Origin: Candidatus Oscillochloris fontis
GTDB lineage: Bacteria; Chloroflexota; Chloroflexia; Chloroflexales; Chloroflexaceae
Length of the DNA: 64,000 nucleotides
Assembly (NCBI RefSeq): GCF_004138135.1
Contig: NZ_RYFD01000015.1
Span: forward strand, 17,939-81,938
Direction: 5' to 3'
Shown here: one piece after another, positions 32,831 through 40,741 of the stretch
Numbering within the stretch: position 1 is the first letter of the stretch
Layout: each line of letters begins with the position of its first letter
Position numbers and translations under genes: made by a program
The notes under the pieces: model-generated
The model's database searches: none
The model's input: only the letters and a program-made list of their open reading frames with translations
What the model was told of the DNA's origin: nothing

Positions 32831-33567
32831 TACTCGCGCCCAATCTCAGCCACGCCCGTATAACCGCTGACGCGAACCTCAGCCAGCACCGCCTCTTCGG
32901 GCATTGTCCAGTGTGGGCTATAGTGAACCAGCACGAGCCGCCCGACCCCGGCTGCCTGCGCCACCTCGCCCGCTTGGCGCGGCGAGGTGTGGCCGGGGAA
33001 GGGCGCGGGGGTGGTCGCCTCGTGGATGAGCACGGCGGCCCCCTGCGCCAACGCCGCGACCTCCAGGCATGGCTCGGTATCCGCCGAGTAGCAGAGCACC
33101 TCGTTCGGCCCCGATCCCTCAATCCGTAACGCAAGGCATGGCCGACTATGCGCGGTCATTGCGGTGTGGATGCGCCAACCTTCACTCAGCGCGATCTCCT
33201 GGCCGGGGCTGAGTTCATTCCAGATGATCGGAGGTTGGTACTTCTCTAACGCAAAGGCGGCCAAGATCGCCTGCACCAAATGGAGCGTGGAGGCAAGGCC
33301 ATAGATCGGCAAGGGATCGGTGCGCCCGGCCAGCCGCATGCTGAAGAGCAACCCCGGCAGACCGTTGATGTGATCGCAGTGGCTGTGGGTCAGCAAGATG
33401 CCCTGTAGCTGTTGTGGGTTCAGGCCCGCCCGTAACAGGCGCTGGTAGGTGCTACCGCCCGCGTCTATCAGCAGCGGGCCGCCCGGCGCATCCCAGACCA
33501 TGTGGGTATTCTCGCGGTCGGCATCGGGGACGCCGGTGCCGGTGCCGAGCAGGATCATACGTGGCAT
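32812..33567 (-). CDS. Metallo-beta-lactamase-fold hydrolase, RNase Z-like
   Basis: A 251-residue MBL-fold protein with LTHSHCDHINGLPGLLFS (HxHxDH, about residues 60-77), a later CYSADTEPC strand and VLIHEATTPAPF, and HYSPHW near the C-terminus. The layout is that of the RNase Z/arylsulfatase-like branch, but the flexible exosite arm of tRNase Z is not obvious. It could process tRNA 3' ends or hydrolyse an ester. Convergent overlap with the amylase gene. Confidence 0.85.
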   Translation of the reverse strand: MPRMILLGTGTGVPDADRENTHMVWDAPGGPLLIDAGGSTYQRLLRAGLNPQQLQGILLTHSHCDHINGLPGLLFSMRLAGRTDPLPIYGLASTLHLVQAILAAFALEKYQPPIIWNELSPGQEIALSEGWRIHTAMTAHSRPCLALRIEGSGPNEVLCYSADTEPCLEVAALAQGAAVLIHEATTPAPFPGHTSPRQAGEVAQAAGVGRLVLVHYSPHWTMPEEAVLAEVRVSGYTGVAEIGREYQVVEM

Positions 33568-33579
33568 GTGGTGGCTCCT

Positions 33580-34236
33580 TTAGTTTCCATCATCCATCGG
33601 CACCAGCCGCTTGCGCAGCGCATAGATCGCCACCTGGGTGCGATCTGCGAGGTGCAGCTTGGAGAGAATGTTGGAAAGATGGGTCTTGGTGGTCTTCTCG
33701 GAGATGATCAGCGTGTCGGCGATCTCCTTGTTGGACATGCCCTTGGCCACGAGGCGCAGCACGTCCATCTCGCGTGGGGTAAGCTGGTCTACGGTCGTTT
33801 CGGAGGAGCGCGGGGCGCTAAACTCCTGCATCAGCTTGGCGGCCACCTCTGGGTGCAACACCGCCTCGTTGCGCTGCGCGGCACGGATGGCATGCGCCAA
33901 CTCCTCCGGTGAGATGTCCTTGAGCAGGTAGGAGATCGCACCCGCCTTAATCGCCGGAAAGACCTTGTTATCGTCACTGAAACTGGTGAGGACGATCACC
34001 TTGCTACTGGGGCTGACCATCTTGATCTGGCGGGTAGTCTCGACGCCATCAATCCCTGGCATAACCAGATCCATCAGCACAATATCGGGCAACAGATCGC
34101 GGGCCAGTTGCACGCCCTCGGCACCACTACTGGCCTCGCCGATCACCTCGATATCGCCCTGCAATTCCAGAAAATCGCGCAAGCCCTGGCGCACGACACG
34201 GTGGTCGTCAATCAGCATGACAGTAATCATATCCAT
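33580..34236 (-). CDS. NarL/LuxR-type response regulator
   Basis: 218 residues from the ATG at 34236 (AGGAG precedes). The receiver has LIDDH, phospho-Asp in VLMDLVMPGIDG, Thr in IVLTSF and Lys in LLKDI. The C-terminal LuxR helix-turn-helix reads LTPREMDVLRLVAKGMSNKEIADTLIISEKTTKTHLSNIL (described at about 155-195). It is the partner of the upstream GAF histidine kinase. A MITE has inserted between the two genes just before the ribosome-binding site. Confidence 0.93.
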   Translation of the reverse strand: MDMITVMLIDDHRVVRQGLRDFLELQGDIEVIGEASSGAEGVQLARDLLPDIVLMDLVMPGIDGVETTRQIKMVSPSSKVIVLTSFSDDNKVFPAIKAGAISYLLKDISPEELAHAIRAAQRNEAVLHPEVAAKLMQEFSAPRSSETTVDQLTPREMDVLRLVAKGMSNKEIADTLIISEKTTKTHLSNILSKLHLADRTQVAIYALRKRLVPMDDGN

Positions 34237-34256
34237 ACGTGGCTCCTTCTGCTCTT

Positions 34257-34406
34257 GTACTTGTTCACACTTGGGGTAAACAGAATTTTCGTGTTGACGC
34301 AAAGGCGCAGAGACGCAAAGACTTTGTTTGGGGGCTATCTTGAAAGCTTTGCGCCTTGGCGTCTTTGCGTCAAAACATGGATTCTAGGAGAAGTCTGAAC
34401 AGATAC
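34257..34406 (+). repeat. MITE-like element, copy 3
   Basis: The ends GTACTTGTTCACACTT and (complement) GTATCTGTTCAGACTT are the family termini. The interior hairpin is interrupted by about 25 extra bases. The flanks CTGCTCTT (34249-34256) and CTGCTCTC (34407-34414) look like an 8-bp target duplication with one change. It lies between the stop codon of the kinase and the start of its response regulator. Confidence 0.75.
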
Positions 34407-34412
34407 CTGCTC

Positions 34413-36599
34413 TCATTCTACTCGCCCGGCGCGCGGCACACTCACAATCACCTCGGTGCCGCCGCCGATCATCGAACGCAGATCCATGGTGCCACCGATC
34501 TCGGCGGCGCGTTCACGCATACTGATCATCCCCAAATGCCGCCCGCGCCCTGATGGCGTAGCTGCGGGATCGAAGCCTTGGCCATCATCGCTGACGCGCA
34601 AGAGAATGCGCTCGCTGCCAAATTCGAGAGTGACGGCCACATTGCGGGCATTGGCGTGCTTAACCACATTGTTGAGTGCCTCCTGCACAATCCGGAAGAG
34701 TGGCTGTTCGAGGCCACGGGCGAGGCGATCATCGCCAACGACACTGAGCGCAATCGCCAAGCCTTCGCGGCGCGAGAGCGCCTGGGCGTGCTGTTGGAGT
34801 GCCGCCACCAGCCCTTGGTCGCGCAGTGCCGGTGGGCGCAGTTGGAAGATCAGGGCGCGCATCTCAGCCAGCGCGGCGGTCGCGGTCTCTTGCAGACGTT
34901 CGAGTTGCAGCGCCACCCGCTGCGGGTTCTTCTCCAACTGCGCCCGCGCCGCCTGGGCAGTCAGCGTCATACTGAAGAGTTGCTGCGAGACACTATCATG
35001 CAGTTCGCGAGCCAAGCGGTTACGCTCCTCCAGCACCGCCGCCGCCTGCGCGCGCCGGTAGAGGCGCGCATTTTCGAGCGTACCAGCCAGCACATCGGCG
35101 ATGGTCTCCAAGATCGCCACATCTTCATCGTGGAAGCCGTGCAGGTGCGGCGACTCCAGATTGATCAGACCCAGCGTGCGCCCACTGGCCATGATCGGCA
35201 CACACAACTCAGCCCGGGTCGAACTGCGCTCAGCCACCGAAAAATAGCCCGGTTCGGCATGCACATCATCAACCCGCACCGTCTGGCCACTCCGCGCCGC
35301 CCGCCCGATCAGGCCCAGGTTGAGGTGCTGGCGGTAACTACCCTCCATCGAGGGCAGGATACCACACGAAGCCGCCATGACCATCTCGTTGGTCTCGTCA
35401 TCCACCAGAAAGATGTCCACCTGATCATAGCCGAAGCCGTTGCGGATCTGGGCGGTAACTTCCGGCAGACTCGTCTCCTGCTCCAGTGTGGCGCTGGCGG
35501 TACGCGCAATCGCATTCAACACCGCCAGTTGATCGGCGTGGCGCTGGATATGGGCAGCGAGGTGCTGCGATTCCTGGTAGAGCTGGGCACCCGTAATCGG
35601 CCCGCCCACCTGGGCGGCAATCGCCTCTAAGAGATCGACATCCTCGAACGAAAAAGCCCCATGAGTTGGGCTGCCCACATTGAGCGTCCCAATGATGCGC
35701 CCGCCACTGCGCAGCGGCGCAACAATACATGCGCGGTGGCGTGGGTTGAGCGGAGCAAACGAAGGATCACTGGTAACATCGGCGGTGAAGAACGAACGGC
35801 CCTGCTGAGCCACCCAACCCACCATACCATCGCCGACCGCAATCCGTTGCCCGATCAACGCGACCTCATCGGGAGTAGCGGCAGCGACCACCAACATTCC
35901 ATCTGGCTCGATCAGACAGAGCGAGCCACTCTCGAAGGCCAACGCCAGCCGCTCCACCGTGCGGCTCAGGATGTCGTTCAGATCGAGCGTCGCACTCACA
36001 TCGCGGCCCAATTCGGCCAGCAGTTGCTCCTTGGCCAGCAGTCGGGCGCTCCGTTCCGCGAGGCGCACATTCTCCACCGCCAACGCCGCTTGGCGCGCAA
36101 TCGCCTCCATCACATGCGCCGCCGCCTGATCAAAGATCGCGGGCGTCGAGATCGCAATATAGATCACCCCAATCAGACGGTCGCCACGGCCACGCAGGGG
36201 CACCAAGAGCGTCGCCATATCGGGGGGCGCGGCGGCGGCATCGGCGGCGTTGGGGGCCGGGCTACCCGGCGGGAGCAAGAACGAATCACTCAGGCGCAAT
36301 TCGGGACGCAGCAGGGTCGGGTAGGTACCGGGGAGCACCGGCTCGGCGCACAGGCGCGCCTCAACCTCGGCAGCCACACCCGCAAAGGCCGCCGCCTCAA
36401 AGGCATCACTCTCCACATTGCGCAGCCGCACATAGACCTGCGGGCTGGTCACGACGCGGCGCAAAGTCTCGGCCACCTCATGCAGAATACTCTCCGGGGT
36501 ATCATCGGTACGAATCTGGCTCCCCAGCGCCAGCAGATCGCTGAGGGGCAGTTGGCGACTGCCCTCGTTCCGTGCTGTGCCGGAAGTCTGAGGACTCAT
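34413..36599 (-). CDS. Multi-GAF sensor histidine kinase, NarX-like
   Basis: A 728-residue soluble kinase. At least three GAF-like domains cover residues 1-500 (examples: ALAVENVRLAERSARLLAKEQ linkers, SFEDVDLLEAIAAQVGGPI, LGLINLESPHLHGFHDEDV). The HisKA_3 region has ARELHDSVSQQLFSM with the phospho-His near 533, then a HATPase of NarX/DesK type ending GRHLGMISMRERAAEIGGTM and GTEVIVSVP. There is no transmembrane segment, so it senses a cytosolic signal, perhaps redox or small molecules through GAF. Its start overlaps the stop of scpA (ATGA). Confidence 0.9.
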   Translation of the reverse strand: MSPQTSGTARNEGSRQLPLSDLLALGSQIRTDDTPESILHEVAETLRRVVTSPQVYVRLRNVESDAFEAAAFAGVAAEVEARLCAEPVLPGTYPTLLRPELRLSDSFLLPPGSPAPNAADAAAAPPDMATLLVPLRGRGDRLIGVIYIAISTPAIFDQAAAHVMEAIARQAALAVENVRLAERSARLLAKEQLLAELGRDVSATLDLNDILSRTVERLALAFESGSLCLIEPDGMLVVAAATPDEVALIGQRIAVGDGMVGWVAQQGRSFFTADVTSDPSFAPLNPRHRACIVAPLRSGGRIIGTLNVGSPTHGAFSFEDVDLLEAIAAQVGGPITGAQLYQESQHLAAHIQRHADQLAVLNAIARTASATLEQETSLPEVTAQIRNGFGYDQVDIFLVDDETNEMVMAASCGILPSMEGSYRQHLNLGLIGRAARSGQTVRVDDVHAEPGYFSVAERSSTRAELCVPIMASGRTLGLINLESPHLHGFHDEDVAILETIADVLAGTLENARLYRRAQAAAVLEERNRLARELHDSVSQQLFSMTLTAQAARAQLEKNPQRVALQLERLQETATAALAEMRALIFQLRPPALRDQGLVAALQQHAQALSRREGLAIALSVVGDDRLARGLEQPLFRIVQEALNNVVKHANARNVAVTLEFGSERILLRVSDDGQGFDPAATPSGRGRHLGMISMRERAAEIGGTMDLRSMIGGGTEVIVSVPRAGRVE

Positions 36600-37402
36600 A
36601 AAAGTACCTCTTCTGGTAGCGCTTCAAGATGTTCGTCACTGGCTTCACCAAGCTCAGCCAGCGGTGGCTCAATATCTAGCGCCGCACCGCGACCAATACT
36701 GATCATCCCGAAGGTCTGATCCTGCTCAACCACAATCACGCGGCGTTTGAGCAGTTCAAGGATCGCCCAAAAGGCCACGATCAGATCCTGGCGGGTGATC
36801 GGTTCAATCAAGAGATCATCGAAACTGAACCAATGCTGACGGGCGAGGCGTTGGCGCACGGTGGCCGCAACATCGGCCACCGTGCGGCGGGGCGGCAGCA
36901 CCACCTCGCTGGGTTGTTCGAGCGGCAGGGTGCGTTGTAAGCGGCGCTGGAGTGCCGTGATCAACTCGCTGACGGTATGGGTGAAGGTAGATGGCGGCGG
37001 CGGGAGATCAGGCCGCACCGGCGGCGCAGTACGCAGAAAGGTGCGCCGATCTTCTTCTTGCCAGCCACGCAGGATCGTGGCCAACTGCTTATAGTGCTGG
37101 TACTCACGCAGTTGGCGTGCCAGCGCCTCCGCGTCGGCATCCTCATCGTTGGAGGTGGTGCGCCCAGCGCTAGTGGGGCGGGGCAACAACGCCCGCGACT
37201 TGATCAGCAACAGCCGCGCCGCCATACTGACAAATTCAGCCAGCGCGTGCGGATCTGGCTCTTCCATGGTACGCACATGCAAGAGATACTGATCCGCGAC
37301 CTGCGCCAGCGCAATCGTCGTAATATCCAATTCGGCACGCTCGATCAGACGCAACAAGAGATCGAGCGGACCAGCAAACGTAGGCAGCGTAATTGTATAC
37401 AT
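36596..37402 (-). CDS. scpA: Segregation and condensation protein A
   Basis: A 268-residue kleisin. The N-terminus FAGPLDLLLRLIERAELDITTIALAQVADQYL and FVSMAARLLLIKSRALLP bind the SMC neck, and the C-terminal winged-helix part includes DLIVAFWAILELLKRRVIVVEQDQTFG. ScpA bridges the SMC heads for chromosome segregation. No scpB follows; the next gene on the strand is the GAF kinase, whose ATG overlaps the scpA stop. Confidence 0.93.
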   Translation of the reverse strand: MYTITLPTFAGPLDLLLRLIERAELDITTIALAQVADQYLLHVRTMEEPDPHALAEFVSMAARLLLIKSRALLPRPTSAGRTTSNDEDADAEALARQLREYQHYKQLATILRGWQEEDRRTFLRTAPPVRPDLPPPPSTFTHTVSELITALQRRLQRTLPLEQPSEVVLPPRRTVADVAATVRQRLARQHWFSFDDLLIEPITRQDLIVAFWAILELLKRRVIVVEQDQTFGMISIGRGAALDIEPPLAELGEASDEHLEALPEEVLL

Positions 37403-37407
37403 AGAGC

Positions 37408-37917
37408 CTAATGCTGCTCATCAGCCCACTGCAAGAGCGCCGCCATACCCTGTGGAACGGGATCATGATAGTGGCGCAAGATCGCGATCATCGCGGCTGG
37501 TGCGCCTGCCTGGGCTGCCATCTGCGCCCCGCGCCAGGCATGTTCCGCATAAATGCGCAGCGGGCGTAACAGGCCGTAGCCATCCTTGGCCAGCGCGAGG
37601 TAGAGCGCAGGCCAGCGCTTGATCACCGTCGCCACAACATACCAGAGCAAGCCCATCGGGCGACCATCATCATCCACCTTGCCACAATCATGGATGATCG
37701 CGGCACGCAAGAGCAGCGGATCGGTATGCTTGGCCGCCACCAACGTATGGTAGACATCGAGACAGTGGCGCTGATCGTAGGCGGGCATCTGGGCGAAGAG
37801 ATGCTGTTCGGATCGGGGCAAGAGCGCCGCCACTAAGTGCCGTTCCTCATCGGAGACGCGGGCATGCAGCGCGGCACTAAACTGGCGCACACGGTAAGCC
37901 AATGATTCGTCGGCCAT
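37408..37917 (-). CDS. HD-domain phosphohydrolase-like protein
   Basis: 169 residues from the ATG at 37917; the longer frame upstream reads through a hairpin repeat and is not protein-like. The HD pattern is H (DQRHCLDVYHTL), HD (AAIIHDCGKVD) and a later H/D (YAEHAWRGAQMA, LRHYHDPV). It would be a metal-dependent phosphohydrolase acting on nucleotides. It ends 5 nt before scpA, so one operon HD-scpA-kinase-regulator is likely. Confidence 0.82.
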   Translation of the reverse strand: MADESLAYRVRQFSAALHARVSDEERHLVAALLPRSEQHLFAQMPAYDQRHCLDVYHTLVAAKHTDPLLLRAAIIHDCGKVDDDGRPMGLLWYVVATVIKRWPALYLALAKDGYGLLRPLRIYAEHAWRGAQMAAQAGAPAAMIAILRHYHDPVPQGMAALLQWADEQH

Positions 37918-37958
37918 AGGCGAACGTTTCCTCTTGGGGCTACGCACCAAACCCATGG

Positions 37959-38005
37959 TTTTGATGGTGTGGTTGGCCGCTTTGCGGCCAACCACACCAT
38001 CAAAA
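37959..38005. repeat. Long perfect hairpin in a divergent intergenic region
   Basis: 22-bp arms, TTTTGATGGTGTGGTTGGCC... and its exact inverse, around a TTT loop (37981-37983), with further CCCATGG/CCATGGG flanks. It lies upstream of both divergent genes, so it is not a simple terminator. The 352-nt gap 37918-38269 otherwise holds a promoter at 38135 and a leader. Confidence 0.7.
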
Positions 38006-38134
38006 TACTCTTTTCCATGGGGGACTGCAGCCCCCATACCCCCGCTACGAGCGTAGCTTGAGTTCTATAGGGCGCGCCACAACGTGCCCCTACAATTGTC
38101 TCCAATTATACCAGCGATACGACGTTCAGGGCTA

Positions 38135-38143
38135 TGCTATAAT
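38135..38143 (+). promoter_or_regulatory. Extended -10 promoter before the unknown protein at 38270
   Basis: TGCTATAAT, an extended -10, about 127 nt before the ATG. The leader between shows no clear hairpin. Confidence 0.5.
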
Positions 38144-38269
38144 GAATAGCCGAACACGTATGAAAGATGTGGTTCCAGGTTCGATTCATACAAATAGTAC
38201 AACAACGCTACATCCTGAAACCCAATCCCGATCCCACCTCCAGAAAGCGAACACAGCGAGAACCAATCT

Positions 38270-39415
38270 ATGTCGCTGTACATCCCAGAGAGCCTTCCGC
38301 CCATCATTCCGAATGCAATGGCGCGTATTGAACGCCACTTGCCCTATCCTGGCGAGATCTTAGTGCGCCAGGGCAGCCGAGTCGAGCCTGAGGATACTAT
38401 TGCCCAAACGCTCAAACCTGAGCCACCCCAAATTATCAACATAGCCCGTGCGCTCGGCATTCCGCCCAACCAAGTCTACCGTGCTATGCGCCGCGAGATC
38501 CACAACAAGGTTGAGGCTGGTCAGGTCTTGGCACGTTCATCGGGCATTCTGGGGCGAAACTGCTTGGCTCCGGTAAGCGGCATGATCGCGAACATCGACT
38601 CGGAGACGGGCTATGTCACGATTGCCCCCGATCCGACCGAGTACCGCCTTCAGGCGACAGTACGGGGTCTGGTGATGGAGATTGTTCCCTACGAGAGTGT
38701 AGTGATCGAAACCCTCGCCGCCCAGGTCTATGGGGCTTTTGGTATTGGTGAAGAGCGCAGTGGTGTGCTGCGCCTGCTGACCACCGATCCGAGTGATATT
38801 GTCCGCCCGGAGCAGATTGATGCACGTAGCGCCTATGCGATCCTCATCTGTGGGGCCGGGATCGGTGCTGCTGCGCTGCGCCGTGCAGTGCAAGAACAGG
38901 TGCGCGGGATCATTGTTGGTGGGATTGATGAGGCTGAACTGCGTGAATTCCTCGGTTGGAAGAGCATAGCGGGGTGGCAAACCGGGCTACACTCCTGGCA
39001 ATGGCCCGATCCAACTCTGGCACCCGACCCGAAGTTAACCATTGTGATGACCGAGGGCTTCGGGGTGCGTCCCATGAACCCCGACATCTTCGATGTATTG
39101 AGTAGTCAGGATCGCCAAGAAGGGTTGATCGAAGGGCTGACCCGCCTGCGTCGCCCCCTCCGGCGACCGCGTGTGGTTGTCCCGCTTACCCGCAGTAGCG
39201 GTGTCCAGGTTGAAACTCCCCGATCCAACCTCCAACCCGGGGCCAAGGTACGCCTCCTCGACTATGCCCACCTCGGTGAGACCGCACAGGTACGCAGCAT
39301 CTCTCCTGGGCCACGTCGGGTCGGTTCGCGGGTGAATGTGCCCGCTGTTGAGGTCATCACCAATGATGGCCAAGCCTTCTGGCTACCGCGCACATGTGTG
39401 GAAGTGATTGCCTAG
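38270..39415 (+). CDS. Unknown protein with barrel-sandwich-like and KOW-like segments
   Basis: A 381-residue protein not recognised by name. The N-terminal third (YPGEILVRQGSRVEPEDTIAQTL, VEAGQVLARSSGILGRNCLAPVSGMIANIDSETGYVTI) looks like a lipoyl/RnfC-type barrel-sandwich hybrid. The middle (AYAILICGAGIGAAALRRAVQEQVRGIIVGGI) resembles a Rossmann-like half. The C-terminus (LQPGAKVRLLDYAHLGETAQVRSISPG) has a KOW/SH3-like loop. It has no signal peptide and no membrane span, and sits 57 nt before a pseudo-receiver gene on the same strand, so the two may be cotranscribed. Confidence 0.65.
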   Translation: MSLYIPESLPPIIPNAMARIERHLPYPGEILVRQGSRVEPEDTIAQTLKPEPPQIINIARALGIPPNQVYRAMRREIHNKVEAGQVLARSSGILGRNCLAPVSGMIANIDSETGYVTIAPDPTEYRLQATVRGLVMEIVPYESVVIETLAAQVYGAFGIGEERSGVLRLLTTDPSDIVRPEQIDARSAYAILICGAGIGAAALRRAVQEQVRGIIVGGIDEAELREFLGWKSIAGWQTGLHSWQWPDPTLAPDPKLTIVMTEGFGVRPMNPDIFDVLSSQDRQEGLIEGLTRLRRPLRRPRVVVPLTRSSGVQVETPRSNLQPGAKVRLLDYAHLGETAQVRSISPGPRRVGSRVNVPAVEVITNDGQAFWLPRTCVEVIA

Positions 39416-39472
39416 TTCAGGGTATACTCCTGCACAGTACCATCCTGTGCTAATCGAGAATCGAGATTCACG

Positions 39473-40645
39473 ATGACCTATCGCCTCATAGTTGTCACTG
39501 CGGAAAATGAGACCTTGCGTGCCCTGCAAACAACATTGGGCAGCGAGGTTCAGGTTCAAATATTTGAGTCGGGGAATGATGCGCTCTGGGAACTTCGGAT
39601 GAATCCGCCTGAGGCGGTCGTTACCGAGCTCGATCTTCCAGGGATGACCGGCATCGAACTGGCTGAGATCATCCCCAATTTTGAGATCGTCACCAATGTA
39701 CTGATCTATAGCGAGACCCTGAACGAGAGTGCCAAGAAGCAATCTGATGGCTTGGGGGTCTATAAATTCTTGCACGGGCCAGACGCGGCAGGGGCGCTGA
39801 AGGCAGCGGTTGAGGATGCACTGCATCATGCGCGCAAAGCGGCTGAAGAGGCCGCCGCTGCACCACCGCCACCCGAACCGGAACCCGAACCCGAACCAGA
39901 GCCGGAAGTTAAGCCACGCCGCATGGGTACCCGTCAGGTCTCCGCTGCTCCCACCCCGACCCGTGCGAGTGCGAGCGCAAGTGCGAGCACAAGCGCAGGC
40001 GCAAGTGCGAGTGCGAGTGCAAATACGAGTAGCGAAGAGAAGCGTGACTTTACCCCGGCGCGGGTGGTGCTACCCTCCGCCCGCGAACGTGAACAGGCCG
40101 CCGCTGCCGCACCAACGCCCCCACCCGCACGCGGGGGCTTGGCTTCGCGTACCCGCGCTGCTGCCGAGCGTAAGCCAGAGGTGAAACCGAAGGTAGAACC
40201 AAAGGCCGAAACGATTGATATTCCTGGTCGGCGTGGCTCAGGAACACTGGTCGTCACTACTGAGAATGTGAATGCGATTCGGGCGACGATGATCGATCTG
40301 AGTAAAGATCTGGGTGCCCAGAGTGTCATGCTCACCGACCGCGCCGGGATGGTGCTGGTGGATGTGGGGAGCACCGATAACCTGCCCATGGTGATCGTGT
40401 TGCCGCTGCTCTCAACCAGCTTCTCCACTGCCGGTGAGGTTTCGCGGCAGTTGCGTGAAGAGGACGCCCTGAGTGTCTATATCCACGCCGGGGTCAACTA
40501 CGATCTCTACTGCTTCGATGTGGTGCAGCGCTTCTTGTTGGTGGTGGTCTTCAATAATAAGATCGCTAGTTCTAAGATCGGCGCGGTCTGGATCAACTCC
40601 AAACGCGCTATCCGCGAGTTGCGCGAGCATCTGTCCAATACATAA
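39473..40645 (+). CDS. Pseudo-receiver plus Roadblock/LC7 protein with Ala/Ser linker
   Basis: A 390-residue three-part protein. Residues 1-120 have a receiver fold (VVTELDLPGMTGIELAEI, LIYSET, YKFLHGP), but the phosphoacceptor position is Glu52 and the acidic pocket is TAEN, so it cannot be phosphorylated in the usual way. Residues 130-250 are low complexity: Pro-Glu repeats, then alternating Ala-Ser (ASASASASTSAGASASASA). The C-terminal 135 residues match Roadblock/LC7 (GAQSVMLTDRAGMVLVDVGSTD, FNNKIASSKIGAVWI), which pair with small GTPases of MglA type. No GTPase gene is nearby. It ends before a core copy of the MITE. Confidence 0.8.
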   Translation: MTYRLIVVTAENETLRALQTTLGSEVQVQIFESGNDALWELRMNPPEAVVTELDLPGMTGIELAEIIPNFEIVTNVLIYSETLNESAKKQSDGLGVYKFLHGPDAAGALKAAVEDALHHARKAAEEAAAAPPPPEPEPEPEPEPEVKPRRMGTRQVSAAPTPTRASASASASTSAGASASASANTSSEEKRDFTPARVVLPSAREREQAAAAAPTPPPARGGLASRTRAAAERKPEVKPKVEPKAETIDIPGRRGSGTLVVTTENVNAIRATMIDLSKDLGAQSVMLTDRAGMVLVDVGSTDNLPMVIVLPLLSTSFSTAGEVSRQLREEDALSVYIHAGVNYDLYCFDVVQRFLLVVVFNNKIASSKIGAVWINSKRAIRELREHLSNT

Positions 40646-40648
40646 ACA

Positions 40649-40722
40649 TTTGACGCAAAGACGCAAAGGCGCAAAGAGATCAACCGTTAGAATCTTTGCG
40701 TCTTCGCGCCTTTGCGTCAAAA
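40649..40722. repeat. Core-only copy of the MITE hairpin
   Basis: TTTGACGCAAAGACGCAAAGG and its near-inverse CGCGCCTTTGCGTCAAA enclose a short loop. The terminal inverted repeats of the complete copies are missing. It fills the gap between two convergent genes and can act as terminator. Confidence 0.7.
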
Positions 40723-40741
40723 TAGAGATGCAAAGCCGACC

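Noticed and set aside
38058..38363. ORF in the leader of the 38270 gene
   Set aside because: Its composition is not protein-like and it overlaps the start of the real gene in another frame.
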